In this document: piece by piece, positions 1 through 8,772 of the stretch
Numbering within the stretch: position 1 is the stretch's first letter
How the letters are laid out: every line of letters starts with the position of its first letter
Source of the DNA: HK-STAS-PATE-2 sp046350895
Lineage (GTDB): Bacteria; Patescibacteriota; Patescibacteriia; 2-12-FULL-60-25
Direction: 5' to 3'
Assembly: GCA_046350895.1 (NCBI GenBank)
Contig: JAXLZL010000001.1
Location: 62,001-126,000 of the forward strand
DNA: 64,000 bases
Notes under the pieces: generated by a model
Database searches by the model: none
Told to the model about the DNA's origin: nothing
The model's input: the letters and a program-made list of their open reading frames with translations, nothing else
Translations under genes and position numbers: made by a program

Positions 1-292
1 TACGATTAACCGAACCGATATAGGCATAAGACTCGATCAATTCTTTTTTGGTTTTTTCGTGGCTATTTTGGATTTCGCTTTTTTCATCCAATTGTTCTTC
101 CATTAAGCGTCCATAGGCAACAAAAACACCCAAACCCACCATACCGAACAAGAAGATGGTCAATTCTTCAATAGCGGTTTCTGAGAGTCCGAAGCGGCTT
201 TGGGTATGCAAGCTTGGCGCAAAAACAGCCAAAGCAAAGCATACGAGGTATACGATGATCATCCAGGCAAAACGTAGGGACCGGTTCTTCAT
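1..292 (-). CDS. Partial two-span membrane protein with coiled-coil start (runs off window)
   Basis: Translating the minus strand from the ATG at 292 gives 97 codons that stay open to the window edge. The product begins with MKNRSLRF and a hydrophobic segment (about residues 8-28). A second hydrophobic span follows at about 45-62, then a charged Glu/Lys-rich stretch (about 66-90) that could form a coiled coil. The start overlaps the mnmA stop by 4 bp (ATGA), so translational coupling with mnmA is likely. I do not recognise the family. A sensor-like membrane protein is possible from the layout of two spans plus coiled coil, but nothing in the visible part shows a catalytic domain. Confidence 0.7.
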   Translation of the reverse strand, partial: MKNRSLRFAWMIIVYLVCFALAVFAPSLHTQSRFGLSETAIEELTIFLFGMVGLGVFVAYGRLMEEQLDEKSEIQNSHEKTKKELIESYAYIGSVNR

Positions 293-1409
293 GGTTGGGA
301 GTCTACCGACAAGTCATCCAAGAATCCACCCCCAAGACACTCATCTCCAGCATAGAGAACGGCGGATTGTCCAGGCGCCAAGGCCCAAACAGGTTCAGCA
401 AAACGCAGGCGCCAATATTCGCCTTCTTGCTTGATGGTTGCGGCCATTGGCGTTTGGCGATAACGGATCGCGCAACGAACCCCCTTGCCCCCTTCTTCGA
501 GGGGGTGCCGACCCGTTGTCCAATGCACGTTGCGCAGCAAGGCTTCTGACGAGTACATCAGCGGGTCTTCGCGGTCATTCACGACGATGAGTTCGTTTTT
601 GGCGAGATTCTTTTTGGCCACGTACCAGCTTTTATTTTCTTTGGTCACAAACAACCCATGGCGCTGGCCGATAGTATAGGCGTCGAGACCGTCATGTTCG
701 CCTAGCTTCTTGCCATCCTTATCAACGATAGCACCTGGGCGCGCCTCGTTCTTCTTGCGCAAGAAATCATGAAAGTCGATTTTACCTACAAAGCAGATAC
801 CCTGACTATCGGGCTTTTGTGCAGTAGGTAGTGCAAACTTCTCAGCAAGATCACGCACCTCGCTCTTCTGTAAATGACCGATTGGGAATGCGGACTGTTT
901 CAACGCCTCTTGTGAGACGCGGTGCAAAAATAGGTTTGGTCTTTATTTTCATCCGCACCTTTCAATAGGTGCGCTGTGCCGTTCGCGTCCTCACTCAAGC
1001 GCGCATAATGGCCTGTGGCGATATAATCAAAACCGAGCTCTTTCGCCTTCTCAAAAAACAAACCGAATTTGATTTCTTCGTTGCAAAGCACGTCCGGGTT
1101 TGGCGTGATGCCGTCGGCATATTCGGCAAACATGCGGTTAATGACGCGTTCACGATACGTTTCTTCAAAATCAAAGGTATGCAACGGGATGCCGAGTTTG
1201 GCGGCTACGCGAATGGCATCGCGGCGCTCCCCCCTCCATTGGCATTCGCCGGTCCACAAATCTTTTGAATCGGACCAATTCTTGATGAAACCGCCTTCAA
1301 CGATGCAACCATGCTCAACCAATAATGCCGCCGAGACACTCGAATCCACCCCGCCGGACATGCCGACGAGGACGCGAGAGCCTTTTGGCGGCAAACGGTT
1401 CTCTAACAT
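289..1409 (-). CDS. mnmA: tRNA-specific 2-thiouridylase MnmA, interrupted by a one-base frameshift
   Basis: MnmA puts sulfur on U34 of tRNA Lys, Glu and Gln. The N-terminal part (900..1409) has the PP-loop GMSGGVDSSV (residues 16-25), the catalytic-cysteine region NPDVLCNEEIKFG, and ATGHYAR. The C-terminal part (289..927) carries the second-cysteine motif DSQGICFVG and the C-terminal beta domain. The two parts lie in different frames. The family motif DQTYFLHRVSQ is restored by adding one base to the A5 run at 926-930 (T5 on the coding strand). The rest looks intact, so a homopolymer error in the assembly is more likely than a decayed gene. It follows rlmN after 2 bp and overlaps the next gene by ATGA. 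Confidence 0.9.
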
Positions 1410-1411
1410 AA

Positions 1412-2506
1412 TTACTTGCTTAAGACTTTGTGTTTTTTGGCACGATTGATGCGCGTCGCTTCAAGACCTTGGTGGGTTACGCCATTGGATTCTTCAACGG
1501 CAAGCTGGCCGCATGCAGCATCAATGTCTTCGCCGAAGGTGACACGGTGCGTCGCGGGTACGCCGCGTTCATGCAACCAACGCACAAATTCAATGCGATG
1601 CGGTTTATCGGTGGCATCAAATGATTCGGTCGGATGGAACTTGATCACGTTTACATGCACCAAGCGATAATCCGGGCCAAGAATGTCGGCGAGGGCATTC
1701 GCTTCTTCGAATGAATCGTTAATGCCCTTCAAGAGAAGATATTCGAACATGACTTTGCGGTTGGTTTTCTCCATGTACGTTCTTACCGCCTTCATCAATT
1801 TCTCGAGCGGGTATGGCGTATTCACCGGCATGAACTTATTGCGCGTGTCATCGGTGCCGGCGTGAATCGAGATCGCCAGGTTCACCTGAAGGTCTTCGTC
1901 GGCCAATTTCAAAATCGCCGGCACGATGCCACAGGTTGAAATACTCATGTGGCGCGCACCGAGGTTAAAACCCTCGTGGTCATTCAAAACACGCAGGGCC
2001 TTCATGACATTATCGTAGTTATGAAACGGTTCACCCATGCCCATGAGCACGAGATTAGTGACGCGTTCACCTTTGTCTTCTTGCTTCAACCAACGGGCAA
2101 AATAAATCACCTGCTCATAAATTTCGGCCGCGCTCAAATTGCGCGTCAGGCCCATGGTACCGGTGGCACAAAAGGCACAAGCCATTGGACAACCCACCTG
2201 CGATGAAACACAAACCGTATTACGACCGTCTTCGTGACGCATCAACACCGCTTCGATTTTTTGGTCGTCGTGGCAAGCGAACAGCGTTTTGACGGTATCG
2301 CCATGCGGTGCGACGAGGGTGCGTACCGGCTTCAATGACTCCCATGGCACTTGCTCAGCACAGGCCTCGCGCAAACCCTTGCTATAAGTCGTCACCGACT
2401 CCCAGCTCTCACCAAGATCGACAAAGTAGGCCTGCTTTGCCTGCTTGAGGCGAAAGGCCGGCTCTTGGCGTTCTTTCATGAGGGTTTCGAGGGCGTGGAT
2501 GTCCAT
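1412..2506 (-). CDS. rlmN: Dual-specificity RNA methyltransferase RlmN
   Basis: This radical-SAM enzyme methylates C2 of A2503 in 23S rRNA and, in some bacteria, A37 of tRNAs. The 364-residue length is normal. The cluster motif CPMACAFC gives the CxxxCxxC ligands C106, C110 and C113. The MGMGEP motif is present, and the C-terminal DAACGQLA supplies the methyl-carrying cysteine (C332). An upstream cysteine (C99, VCVSSQVGC) is also typical. The ATG at 2506 follows a good -35/-10 pair with only a 12-nt gap and no Shine-Dalgarno site, so the mRNA is probably almost leaderless. mnmA follows after 2 bp, making a small RNA-modification pair. Confidence 0.95.
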   Translation of the reverse strand: MDIHALETLMKERQEPAFRLKQAKQAYFVDLGESWESVTTYSKGLREACAEQVPWESLKPVRTLVAPHGDTVKTLFACHDDQKIEAVLMRHEDGRNTVCVSSQVGCPMACAFCATGTMGLTRNLSAAEIYEQVIYFARWLKQEDKGERVTNLVLMGMGEPFHNYDNVMKALRVLNDHEGFNLGARHMSISTCGIVPAILKLADEDLQVNLAISIHAGTDDTRNKFMPVNTPYPLEKLMKAVRTYMEKTNRKVMFEYLLLKGINDSFEEANALADILGPDYRLVHVNVIKFHPTESFDATDKPHRIEFVRWLHERGVPATHRVTFGEDIDAACGQLAVEESNGVTHQGLEATRINRAKKHKVLSK

Positions 2507-2518
2507 AAAATGGCTTTG

Positions 2519-2547
2519 TTTGTATCAAAATGGGCACGCTCTGTCAA
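2519..2547 (-). promoter_or_regulatory. Sigma70-type promoter of rlmN
   Basis: On the minus strand, TTGACA (2542-2547) is followed after exactly 17 bp by TACAAA (2519-2524). The start codon at 2506 lies 12 bp beyond the -10 box, so the 5' leader would be only a few nucleotides. Confidence 0.6.
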
Positions 2548-2556
2548 TCCTTGACC

Positions 2557-3660
2557 TTACTCTAATTCGATCAGTTTTGCCCAGGTATTAGGCCCAACCT
2601 GTCCGTAGCCGACCATGCCGGGTTTAGCGATCCCGTACTTCACCTGAAACTTCTTTACCGCCTCGACGGTAAGCGGACCAAAGAAGCCTGTGACACGCCC
2701 ATCAGCATAGACGGCTTTGTCTTGGGCGAGGATGCGTTGCACACGTGAGACGTCGGGGTCAGTCATGCCGGCCGAGAGGCGTTTGCCAGCAACTTTAGGT
2801 ACCTTGAAAGCGTCTTCTTGGGTCCAGGCCCAATCAGCCATGCGTTTAACACTCTCAACCGAGCTCGCTTTTGAAGGCGCACCAAGTACGACCACGATCA
2901 CGTCTTTTTTTGGATTGCGTACACCGTTTGCATCCACAGGTTGCAATTCTGCCACAAGGTTATACATCGACTCATACAAAAATCCGGTCTTAGCACCCAC
3001 CGTCCAAAGCGAAGGATCGTCGATAAAATCTACATTGGTCGTATTGTAGGTGCGCAAAGCACCCGTCGTCGCCAAGGTGTATTGGTGTGATTTGGTTGCC
3101 GAAGCTGAACGTACGTCAGGCGAACTGAAGGCGGCTTTGGCGATCTTCGCCATGTCAGATGCCGTTGTCGTATTATCTTCATCCATGCCGGTCGGCTCAT
3201 GAAAGACCGAGTGCACGGCGCCAAGCGCTTTTGCTTTGGCATTCATGCGCTGCACGAACACCGCATTACTTAAACCCGTCGAACGCGCGACCACATTCAT
3301 GGCATTGTTCACGCTGGCGCCGATGGCGGCATTCCACCAATCACGCACGGTGAGGCGCGTGCCGACATTCACGCGCAATCGTCCACCGCCGACTTCATCA
3401 GCCTGAATACTCTTCATTGCTTTCGTCCAAGAAACATTACGGTCTAAAAAAACCAAAGCCGAGACCAGCTTGCTTAAACTTGCCGCCGAGTGAGGCTTAT
3501 CAGGCTTAAACGCATAGATCGTTTTATTCGTTGATGGCACATAGATAACCGCCGAAGCATATTCATCAGGGGCCGGCTCATACGCCTGTGCCGAAAACGG
3601 CAAAACTGCCATGCAAGACATGGCTGCGATCAAAAAACGTTTTGCCGTGATCGCGTTCAT
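2557..3660 (-). CDS. D-alanyl-D-alanine carboxypeptidase (S11) with C-terminal peptidoglycan-binding domain
   Basis: A secreted DacA/PBP5-type enzyme that trims the terminal D-Ala from stem peptides. It begins with a signal peptide ending near SAQA (about residues 1-26). The penicilloyl-serine transferase motifs are in order: SLSK (61-64), SVN (116-118) and KTG (224-226). The last ~70 residues (about 296-365) look like a PG_binding_1 repeat (RVQRILAQD, GPLTVEAVKKFQ, GPNTWAKL), unlike the membrane-anchoring tail of classical PBP5. That suggests wall retention through peptidoglycan binding, which is inference. It sits 2 bp after the L,D-transpeptidase, in a wall-enzyme cluster with uppP. Confidence 0.92.
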   Translation of the reverse strand: MNAITAKRFLIAAMSCMAVLPFSAQAYEPAPDEYASAVIYVPSTNKTIYAFKPDKPHSAASLSKLVSALVFLDRNVSWTKAMKSIQADEVGGGRLRVNVGTRLTVRDWWNAAIGASVNNAMNVVARSTGLSNAVFVQRMNAKAKALGAVHSVFHEPTGMDEDNTTTASDMAKIAKAAFSSPDVRSASATKSHQYTLATTGALRTYNTTNVDFIDDPSLWTVGAKTGFLYESMYNLVAELQPVDANGVRNPKKDVIVVVLGAPSKASSVESVKRMADWAWTQEDAFKVPKVAGKRLSAGMTDPDVSRVQRILAQDKAVYADGRVTGFFGPLTVEAVKKFQVKYGIAKPGMVGYGQVGPNTWAKLIELE

Positions 3661-3662
3661 AG

Positions 3663-4316
3663 TTACTGGACAATGGTGATCGGTGTGCCGATATCAGCCC
3701 ACTCATACATGCGCTTGGCGGCACCGATGCCAAGCCTGATACAGCCGTGGCTCACGGGGCGACCTAGGTGATTTTCACCTTCTTTTTTGCCGCCTGGCCA
3801 CTCGGGTAACTCATGCAAACCGTGTCCCTTGGTCGTAAAACCCATCCAATAAGGCATCCATAGCTTGGCGCTATTCGACCAAGCTCGCGGGCTCTTGTTC
3901 AAGACCTTGAAGGCACCGGTCGGCGTACGCATACCGGGCTTACCCGTCGAAACCGTGTATTCTGCGATGGTGATACCGTTTAATTTTTGTTGGAGTTTTT
4001 GCTCGCTCAAATCGACATAGATGCTCTTGGTCATGCGAATCGGCTCAGTCGAAGTTGGCGAATAGGCCGCCCAAATCTCCTTGCCATCATCATATCCGTC
4101 GCCGTCGGTATCTGGATTATGCGGATCGGTGCCAAAACGCAATTCGACAGCATCAGAAATGCCGTCATTATCGCTATCAACCATAGCCGCTGCTTGAACC
4201 GGCTTTACGGCAAAAACGATCGCACTGGCAAAAGCGAGACTAAGTGACAAGCAATACAACGACCGCGAGGGCGTAGCGATAGAAGACAAATGGGACATAG
4301 GAGTCTTTACTAACAT
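3663..4316 (-). CDS. L,D-transpeptidase (YkuD) with N-terminal calcium-binding type-3 repeats
   Basis: Secreted wall cross-linking enzyme. A hydrophobic signal segment (about residues 18-44, ending VQAAA) precedes two thrombospondin type-3-like loops (DSDNDGISD at 47-55, DTDGDGYDD at 69-77). The YkuD catalytic domain (about 96-217) has HGLHELPEW and the active-site motif SHGCIR (189-194, Cys192). The annotated start overlaps the end of uppP by 77 nt. The internal Met7 would still overlap by 59 nt, and the signal peptide needs one of these two, so the overlap looks real. Type-3 loops fused to YkuD suggest calcium-dependent folding or anchoring at the surface. Confidence 0.92.
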   Translation of the reverse strand: MLVKTPMSHLSSIATPSRSLYCLSLSLAFASAIVFAVKPVQAAAMVDSDNDGISDAVELRFGTDPHNPDTDGDGYDDGKEIWAAYSPTSTEPIRMTKSIYVDLSEQKLQQKLNGITIAEYTVSTGKPGMRTPTGAFKVLNKSPRAWSNSAKLWMPYWMGFTTKGHGLHELPEWPGGKKEGENHLGRPVSHGCIRLGIGAAKRMYEWADIGTPITIVQ

Positions 4317-5061
4317 AGCGCAAGAGCAAGCGGATGGCGAAGATACCCGTGGCCGCCGCCGTCACAAAGCCAACAGCAAGCTTGAGCGGATGTTCGATGC
4401 CGCCATGCATGAGGAGCTTTAATAATCCGTAGCCACCGGCAGCTGCCGTTACCGGAATACTGACAAAAAAAGAGAACTTAGCCGCTAATGCACGCGGCAT
4501 CCCCGACAAAAGCCCGGCCGTAATCGTGATACCTGAACGGCTCGTACCAGGCAGCAATGCCAATGGCTGAGAAAATGCGACCGACAATGCTTGCCGCCAA
4601 CTTATTTTTGTCGCGAGAATGGAAACGTCTGCTGCTGCCTTAGCACGAGAATCCGCATACCAAAGTACGGTTGCCCAAACCGCCAAGTTAAAGGCGATAA
4701 GCATGGCATTGCGAGCATACGATTCAAGCCAATCATTGAATGCATATCCAAGAATAAGCGCAGGCACGGCCGCAACTGCCACTTTTACGATCAGGTCACG
4801 GGCATGGGAGGTTTCTGCCGGTGTCGCAGACGGCATAACGGCGTTTTTTGCCAAACCCAATAACTCGCCCCAAAAACACCAAAGCAGGGCCAATAACGTG
4901 CCAAGATGCAGAATAACGTCAAAAGCCAAACCCTGGTCCTCCCAACGCAACAAGGTCGGTACTAAAATCAAATGCCCGCTAGATGAAACAGGCAAGAATT
5001 CAGCGAAGCCCTGAACGGCACCAAGTACGGCGCCCTGAATCAGTTGGGAGAGAATGGTCAT
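4240..5061 (-). CDS. uppP: Undecaprenyl-diphosphate phosphatase UppP (BacA)
   Basis: This integral membrane enzyme recycles undecaprenyl pyrophosphate to the monophosphate lipid carrier for peptidoglycan and other polymers. At 273 residues it has the normal length. The two signatures are clear: QGFAEFLPVSSSGHL with Glu21, and PGTSRSG at 171-177 with the catalytic arginine. Several hydrophobic spans cover the rest. It lies 3 bp after the upstream ATPase gene, and its 3' end overlaps the L,D-transpeptidase start, consistent with a co-transcribed envelope cluster. Confidence 0.95.
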   Translation of the reverse strand: MTILSQLIQGAVLGAVQGFAEFLPVSSSGHLILVPTLLRWEDQGLAFDVILHLGTLLALLWCFWGELLGLAKNAVMPSATPAETSHARDLIVKVAVAAVPALILGYAFNDWLESYARNAMLIAFNLAVWATVLWYADSRAKAAADVSILATKISWRQALSVAFSQPLALLPGTSRSGITITAGLLSGMPRALAAKFSFFVSIPVTAAAGGYGLLKLLMHGGIEHPLKLAVGFVTAAATGIFAIRLLLRYVSKDSYVPFVFYRYALAVVVLLVT

Positions 5062-5064
5062 AGG

Positions 5065-7311
5065 TTATTCGAAGCGGACGCGGTTACCTTGAGTGAGTGG
5101 TGCTGAGCGTTTTATTATCGGCGCGGATTGTGGCCCTTGGTCTTGTCTCATTGGGCGGTCACCTTGGCGGTCGTCACGACCCTTGTTTCGGCGGCGACGT
5201 TTTTTCTTCTTTGCATCCATGGCTGGCTGCACGATCAGCTCATGCACCGCTTCTGACATGCCAGCTCGGTTCTCAAGCGCTGCTTTATTTATCTCGATCT
5301 GATCGCCTTTGGCTTTTTTGATGGCCGTGAGCAAATCAAGGTCATCATCAGCTTGGTCAGCCTTTGGCACGATAGTGATCTGTGGCTTGGCGGGTTCGGT
5401 CTTTGGCGCTGAAGCGATGATGCGTGGACGGTTTGGTTGGGCCGAGGCCGGGGCAAAGCCGGGACGAATCTGGGACTCATCGCGCTCAACGGCAGGCATG
5501 CGCTCATCAGGCACGGGCGTGCGCTTTACCTGGCGAATCATCCCCTGTTTTGACTTGCGCTCTTCAGCAATGATCGGGCGGCAATCCGTACAATAGATTG
5601 GACGCGTGGTATCGAGTTGGATGGCCAAATTAAAGACTTTGCCGCAACGGCTGCAGGTATGCGGATAATCAGGACGCTTGCTTTTGCCTTGGGCGGCCGG
5701 GATAGAGGCCTTAATAGCTTCAAGACGTTCGGGACGAATCTTAAGATACTCGGTCGTATCGACGTCCATGAATGAAGGCTCGCTGGCAGTCGCCTTGCGC
5801 TCAACGAGATAGACATGATCGTTATGAGGGACTTCAAGCGAGTCTTCAGGTACAGCCGCAGCGGCAGGTGAAGGCAAAATAGATGTTGTTTCACCAGCCA
5901 CCATCACTGCTGCCTCGCTTTCAGCCTTGCTTGCTTCAAATTCACGAATTGCCTGTTCAAGAGCGGCGGGCACAGGCGCAGCCTGAATGGGCGCATCAGG
6001 CTTTTGCGTATTCGCCTCCATGCCGCTCCATTTCAAGACTTTTTCTTCGATCACATAACGAGGCTCGGCATAGCGCTCGCGCGATACGGCAATCGCCTTG
6101 TCATTATTGCCGGTCTTGGCGGCAATCGGTGCCAAGGTATTGGCCGAAAAAGGAGGCGTAGCCACGCCATCAACCATCAGCTTCAAATAGATCTGAAACT
6201 TCGCCAAATTCACCAAATCCTCAGGTGTGAAGGTTGGGGCGAATTCGGTTTCCATGGCCGTTGCATCGGCACCACCGACACGCATGGCAATGATGGTACC
6301 AACGTTGCCAAAAATGGCGGCGGCGACTTTTTCGTCGAGCTGCTCGATGTATTGGTGGGCAACAGTAAGGTTTAGACGAAACTTACGCGCTTCAGAAAGG
6401 ATGCTGGCAAACGATTCATTGGCAAAGTTCTGAAACTCATCAACATACAAATAAAAGTCACGGCGTTCTTTTTCGGGGATGTTTTGGCGTTCTTGTGCCG
6501 CAAGCTGGATCTTGGTGACCAACATGCCGCCGAGCAAGCGCATATTGTCTTCACCGATGCGGCCTTTAGCAAGGTTCACGATCAAGATCTTGCCATCGTC
6601 CATGACGCGGCGCAGGTTGATGGTCGATTTTACCTGAGCGACAATGTTACGAATGATTGACGACGACAAAAACTGGCCAACCTTGTTTTGGATAGGCGCG
6701 ATAGCCTCAGTTGCATATTTTTCTGACCAGGTTGAGAACTCTGCCACCCAAAACGTTTTGACGATCGGGTCTTTGATCTTGGCGATAACGCGCGTGCGAT
6801 AGTCTTTGTCGACAAGCAAACGGTTGATACCCATGAGGGTCGCACCCGGGTAATCGAGCAAGGCGTTCACGCAGTTAAGCAGAACATACTCCATACGCGC
6901 ACTCCACACGTCAGGCCAAATCTTTTTGAACACGCCCATGAGACCAGAAGCGATAAGGTGCTTTTGGTCGTCGTTTTCTGTTTCTAAAATGTTAAACCCG
7001 ATCGGATAGTCAATGTCGCCCGGATTGAAGTAAATGACATCGTTGATGCGGTTGGTCGGGATATAGTCGAGCAATTTTTCGGCCGTATCACCGTGCGGAT
7101 CAATATAGCAACAACCGTGTCCAGCCATGATGTCAGCCAAAACGAAGTTCTCTTGCAGGGTCGTTTTACCCATGCCCGTTTTGCCGATGATATAGATGTG
7201 TCGTCGGCGGTCATCAGTCTTGATGCCAAACTTGCGTTTTTGGTTGCGAAAATTCGTCTCCGCAAACAGCGTGATCTCGTTTTCGTGGTCGTGGTTATAT
7301 TCAAAAGCCAT
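5065..7311 (-). CDS. VirB4/VirD4-like (HerA/DUF87-type) ATPase with C-terminal zinc ribbon and basic tail
   Basis: 748 residues. An AAA+/RecA-like motor domain has Walker A GKTGMGKT (43-50), Walker B YLYVDE (about 287-292) and an AHQY sensor-type motif (about 318-321). These resemble TraG/TraD and HerA-type DNA translocases. The C-terminal half is a proline/alanine-rich linker, a four-cysteine zinc ribbon (C553, C556, C574, C577) and a very basic run of Lys/Arg (about 704-716), both plausible nucleic-acid contacts. The gene just upstream (7384..8708) is a membrane protein that could anchor it. Type IV secretion coupling, DNA uptake or conjugation-like export are all possible, and the sequence alone does not decide. 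Confidence 0.85.
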   Translation of the reverse strand: MAFEYNHDHENEITLFAETNFRNQKRKFGIKTDDRRRHIYIIGKTGMGKTTLQENFVLADIMAGHGCCYIDPHGDTAEKLLDYIPTNRINDVIYFNPGDIDYPIGFNILETENDDQKHLIASGLMGVFKKIWPDVWSARMEYVLLNCVNALLDYPGATLMGINRLLVDKDYRTRVIAKIKDPIVKTFWVAEFSTWSEKYATEAIAPIQNKVGQFLSSSIIRNIVAQVKSTINLRRVMDDGKILIVNLAKGRIGEDNMRLLGGMLVTKIQLAAQERQNIPEKERRDFYLYVDEFQNFANESFASILSEARKFRLNLTVAHQYIEQLDEKVAAAIFGNVGTIIAMRVGGADATAMETEFAPTFTPEDLVNLAKFQIYLKLMVDGVATPPFSANTLAPIAAKTGNNDKAIAVSRERYAEPRYVIEEKVLKWSGMEANTQKPDAPIQAAPVPAALEQAIREFEASKAESEAAVMVAGETTSILPSPAAAAVPEDSLEVPHNDHVYLVERKATASEPSFMDVDTTEYLKIRPERLEAIKASIPAAQGKSKRPDYPHTCSRCGKVFNLAIQLDTTRPIYCTDCRPIIAEERKSKQGMIRQVKRTPVPDERMPAVERDESQIRPGFAPASAQPNRPRIIASAPKTEPAKPQITIVPKADQADDDLDLLTAIKKAKGDQIEINKAALENRAGMSEAVHELIVQPAMDAKKKKRRRRNKGRDDRQGDRPMRQDQGPQSAPIIKRSAPLTQGNRVRFE

Positions 7312-7383
7312 AGTTGGTCAGCAACAACACCGCCTTAAAAAGCGGTGCGTGATAAAGTGCATAACAGGATGATAACACGAAGG

Positions 7384-8708
7384 TTACTCGAACGGAATAT
7401 AGGACGGAGCCTCTTGTTTTTTGGATTCAGTGCGGCGCAATGACGGTGATTTTGCCTGCGTCAGGATTGGGAAATGCCACAAGGTTGCCAGCTCTTCGGT
7501 GGACAAGAAGAACCTTGAGAGACCGATGCCCGCCGAGCGTTTGCGATAGGCGTTCATTAAGGCCGTTTTACGCTCATCATTGCGGCGATCTTTGAAGAGA
7601 ATAATCGAACCCGAGATACCCGTCTTTTTGAAGTCGGGCTTCAAGGACTGCATGTTGTAGGTATTGAATTGCTTGATGGCGCCGATGAAAGCAGCACTGA
7701 CCTTGCCTTTTTTGAAAGCCGTACGCTTACCCGTGTAGATAAAGCGGATCTTGCATTCGAATCCGATTTTGGACGTTTTGCGCTCGATGGATTCAAGAAC
7801 GAATTTTTCGCCGGCCGTGAGACCGGTCATCTTTTTGTCGAGCTCAGGCTTGCTTGCCGGCTTGGATTCAGGGACTATCCCCAATAACCGCAACGGAAAC
7901 ATGACGATCTCATCCAGCAAGCTCTCTTTGTGAACTTTAAGATCCCCTTCAGTTTTTCAATTTCTGCCTTAGCGCGGTCGAGTGCGGCTTTTTGGTCGGT
8001 CGGATAGAGGATGTATTGCAACCAAAGCTGCTCGTCCTTGCCCAAGCGTGCCATCACCTCAAAAAGCGCTGCCAACGGGTCTTTGAACTCGCCTGAGACC
8101 ATGTCTTCAAAGTCACGATAGGTTTTGAGCGGGTATGGGTCTGGTTTTACATTGGTAAGCTCGGCTCCCCACACATCCCATTCTGGGTCTGGATATTTGG
8201 TCGGTGGCACCTTTGCATAATCAGCATTGCTCACATCATCAATTTCAGCATCAGGGTACTGTGCATACACTGAAGCCTCAATGAGGTCGCGCAGGCCGCG
8301 CAAGGCATAGACATAAAAACTCGTGATGCCGTCTATAGAAACGATCTCGACCGACATTGGCGCTTGCGTCGCACCATCGATCCATTTTTCTTTGAAGCTT
8401 GGCGATGAGTGGGCGCCGGCCAAATGGGCAAACAAGTTTTCGACGGCTTTGACGGTTTGCTCATGCATCTTTGGTACGGTGATGCGTAGAAGCATCCAAT
8501 CGCGCTTGGCGCCGGCCTTAGTTTGGATATGGTCGAGGTACAGCTCTTTGGCCATAAACCAAATCATCGGCAGCAAGACTACCCAACCCCCGCTGATGAA
8601 CAAATACCCCATGGCGGTCAGCGGATCAGAACCGGCGATATTCAAAAAGGTATCGATTGTCTGCGCAAACGACTCTTGCCACGAGGCAAGCAACTCCATG
8701 AGATCCAT
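7384..8708 (-). CDS. Membrane protein paired with the ATPase; single gene broken by a one-base frameshift
   Basis: Two open frames (7875..8708 and 7384..7920) join into one protein of about 440 residues if one base is added to the C4 run at 7944-7947. The junction then reads EKLKGDLKVHKESLLDEIV without interruption. An N-terminal hydrophobic span (about residues 32-53, WVVLLPMIWFMA) is followed by a long soluble region. I do not recognise a named family. The frame was opened at the ATG at 8708; an upstream in-frame Met at 8744 lies inside the secF terminator hairpin and is unlikely. A TATTAT box ends 6 nt before the 8708 start, suggesting a leaderless mRNA. The following ATPase gene is the probable partner. 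Confidence 0.75.
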
Positions 8709-8719
8709 GGCGCAATAAT

Positions 8720-8754
8720 AACACGCCCCGAGACATTGCGTCACGGGGCGTGTT
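8720..8754 (-). terminator. Hairpin terminator after secF
   Basis: An 11-bp perfect stem (8720-8730 with 8744-8754, GC-rich core) lies about 20 bp past the secF stop and is followed by TTATTATTG on the coding strand. Its 3' side overlaps the likely -10 box of the next gene, so termination and initiation are packed into the same bases. Confidence 0.7.
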
Positions 8755-8772
8755 GGATCTGTTTCGTTATAG

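Noticed and set aside
8709..8744. Upstream start (Met at 8744) for the ATPase partner
   Set aside because: It would start inside the secF terminator hairpin. The ATG at 8708 follows a TATTAT box by 6 nt and opens directly into the hydrophobic N-terminus.
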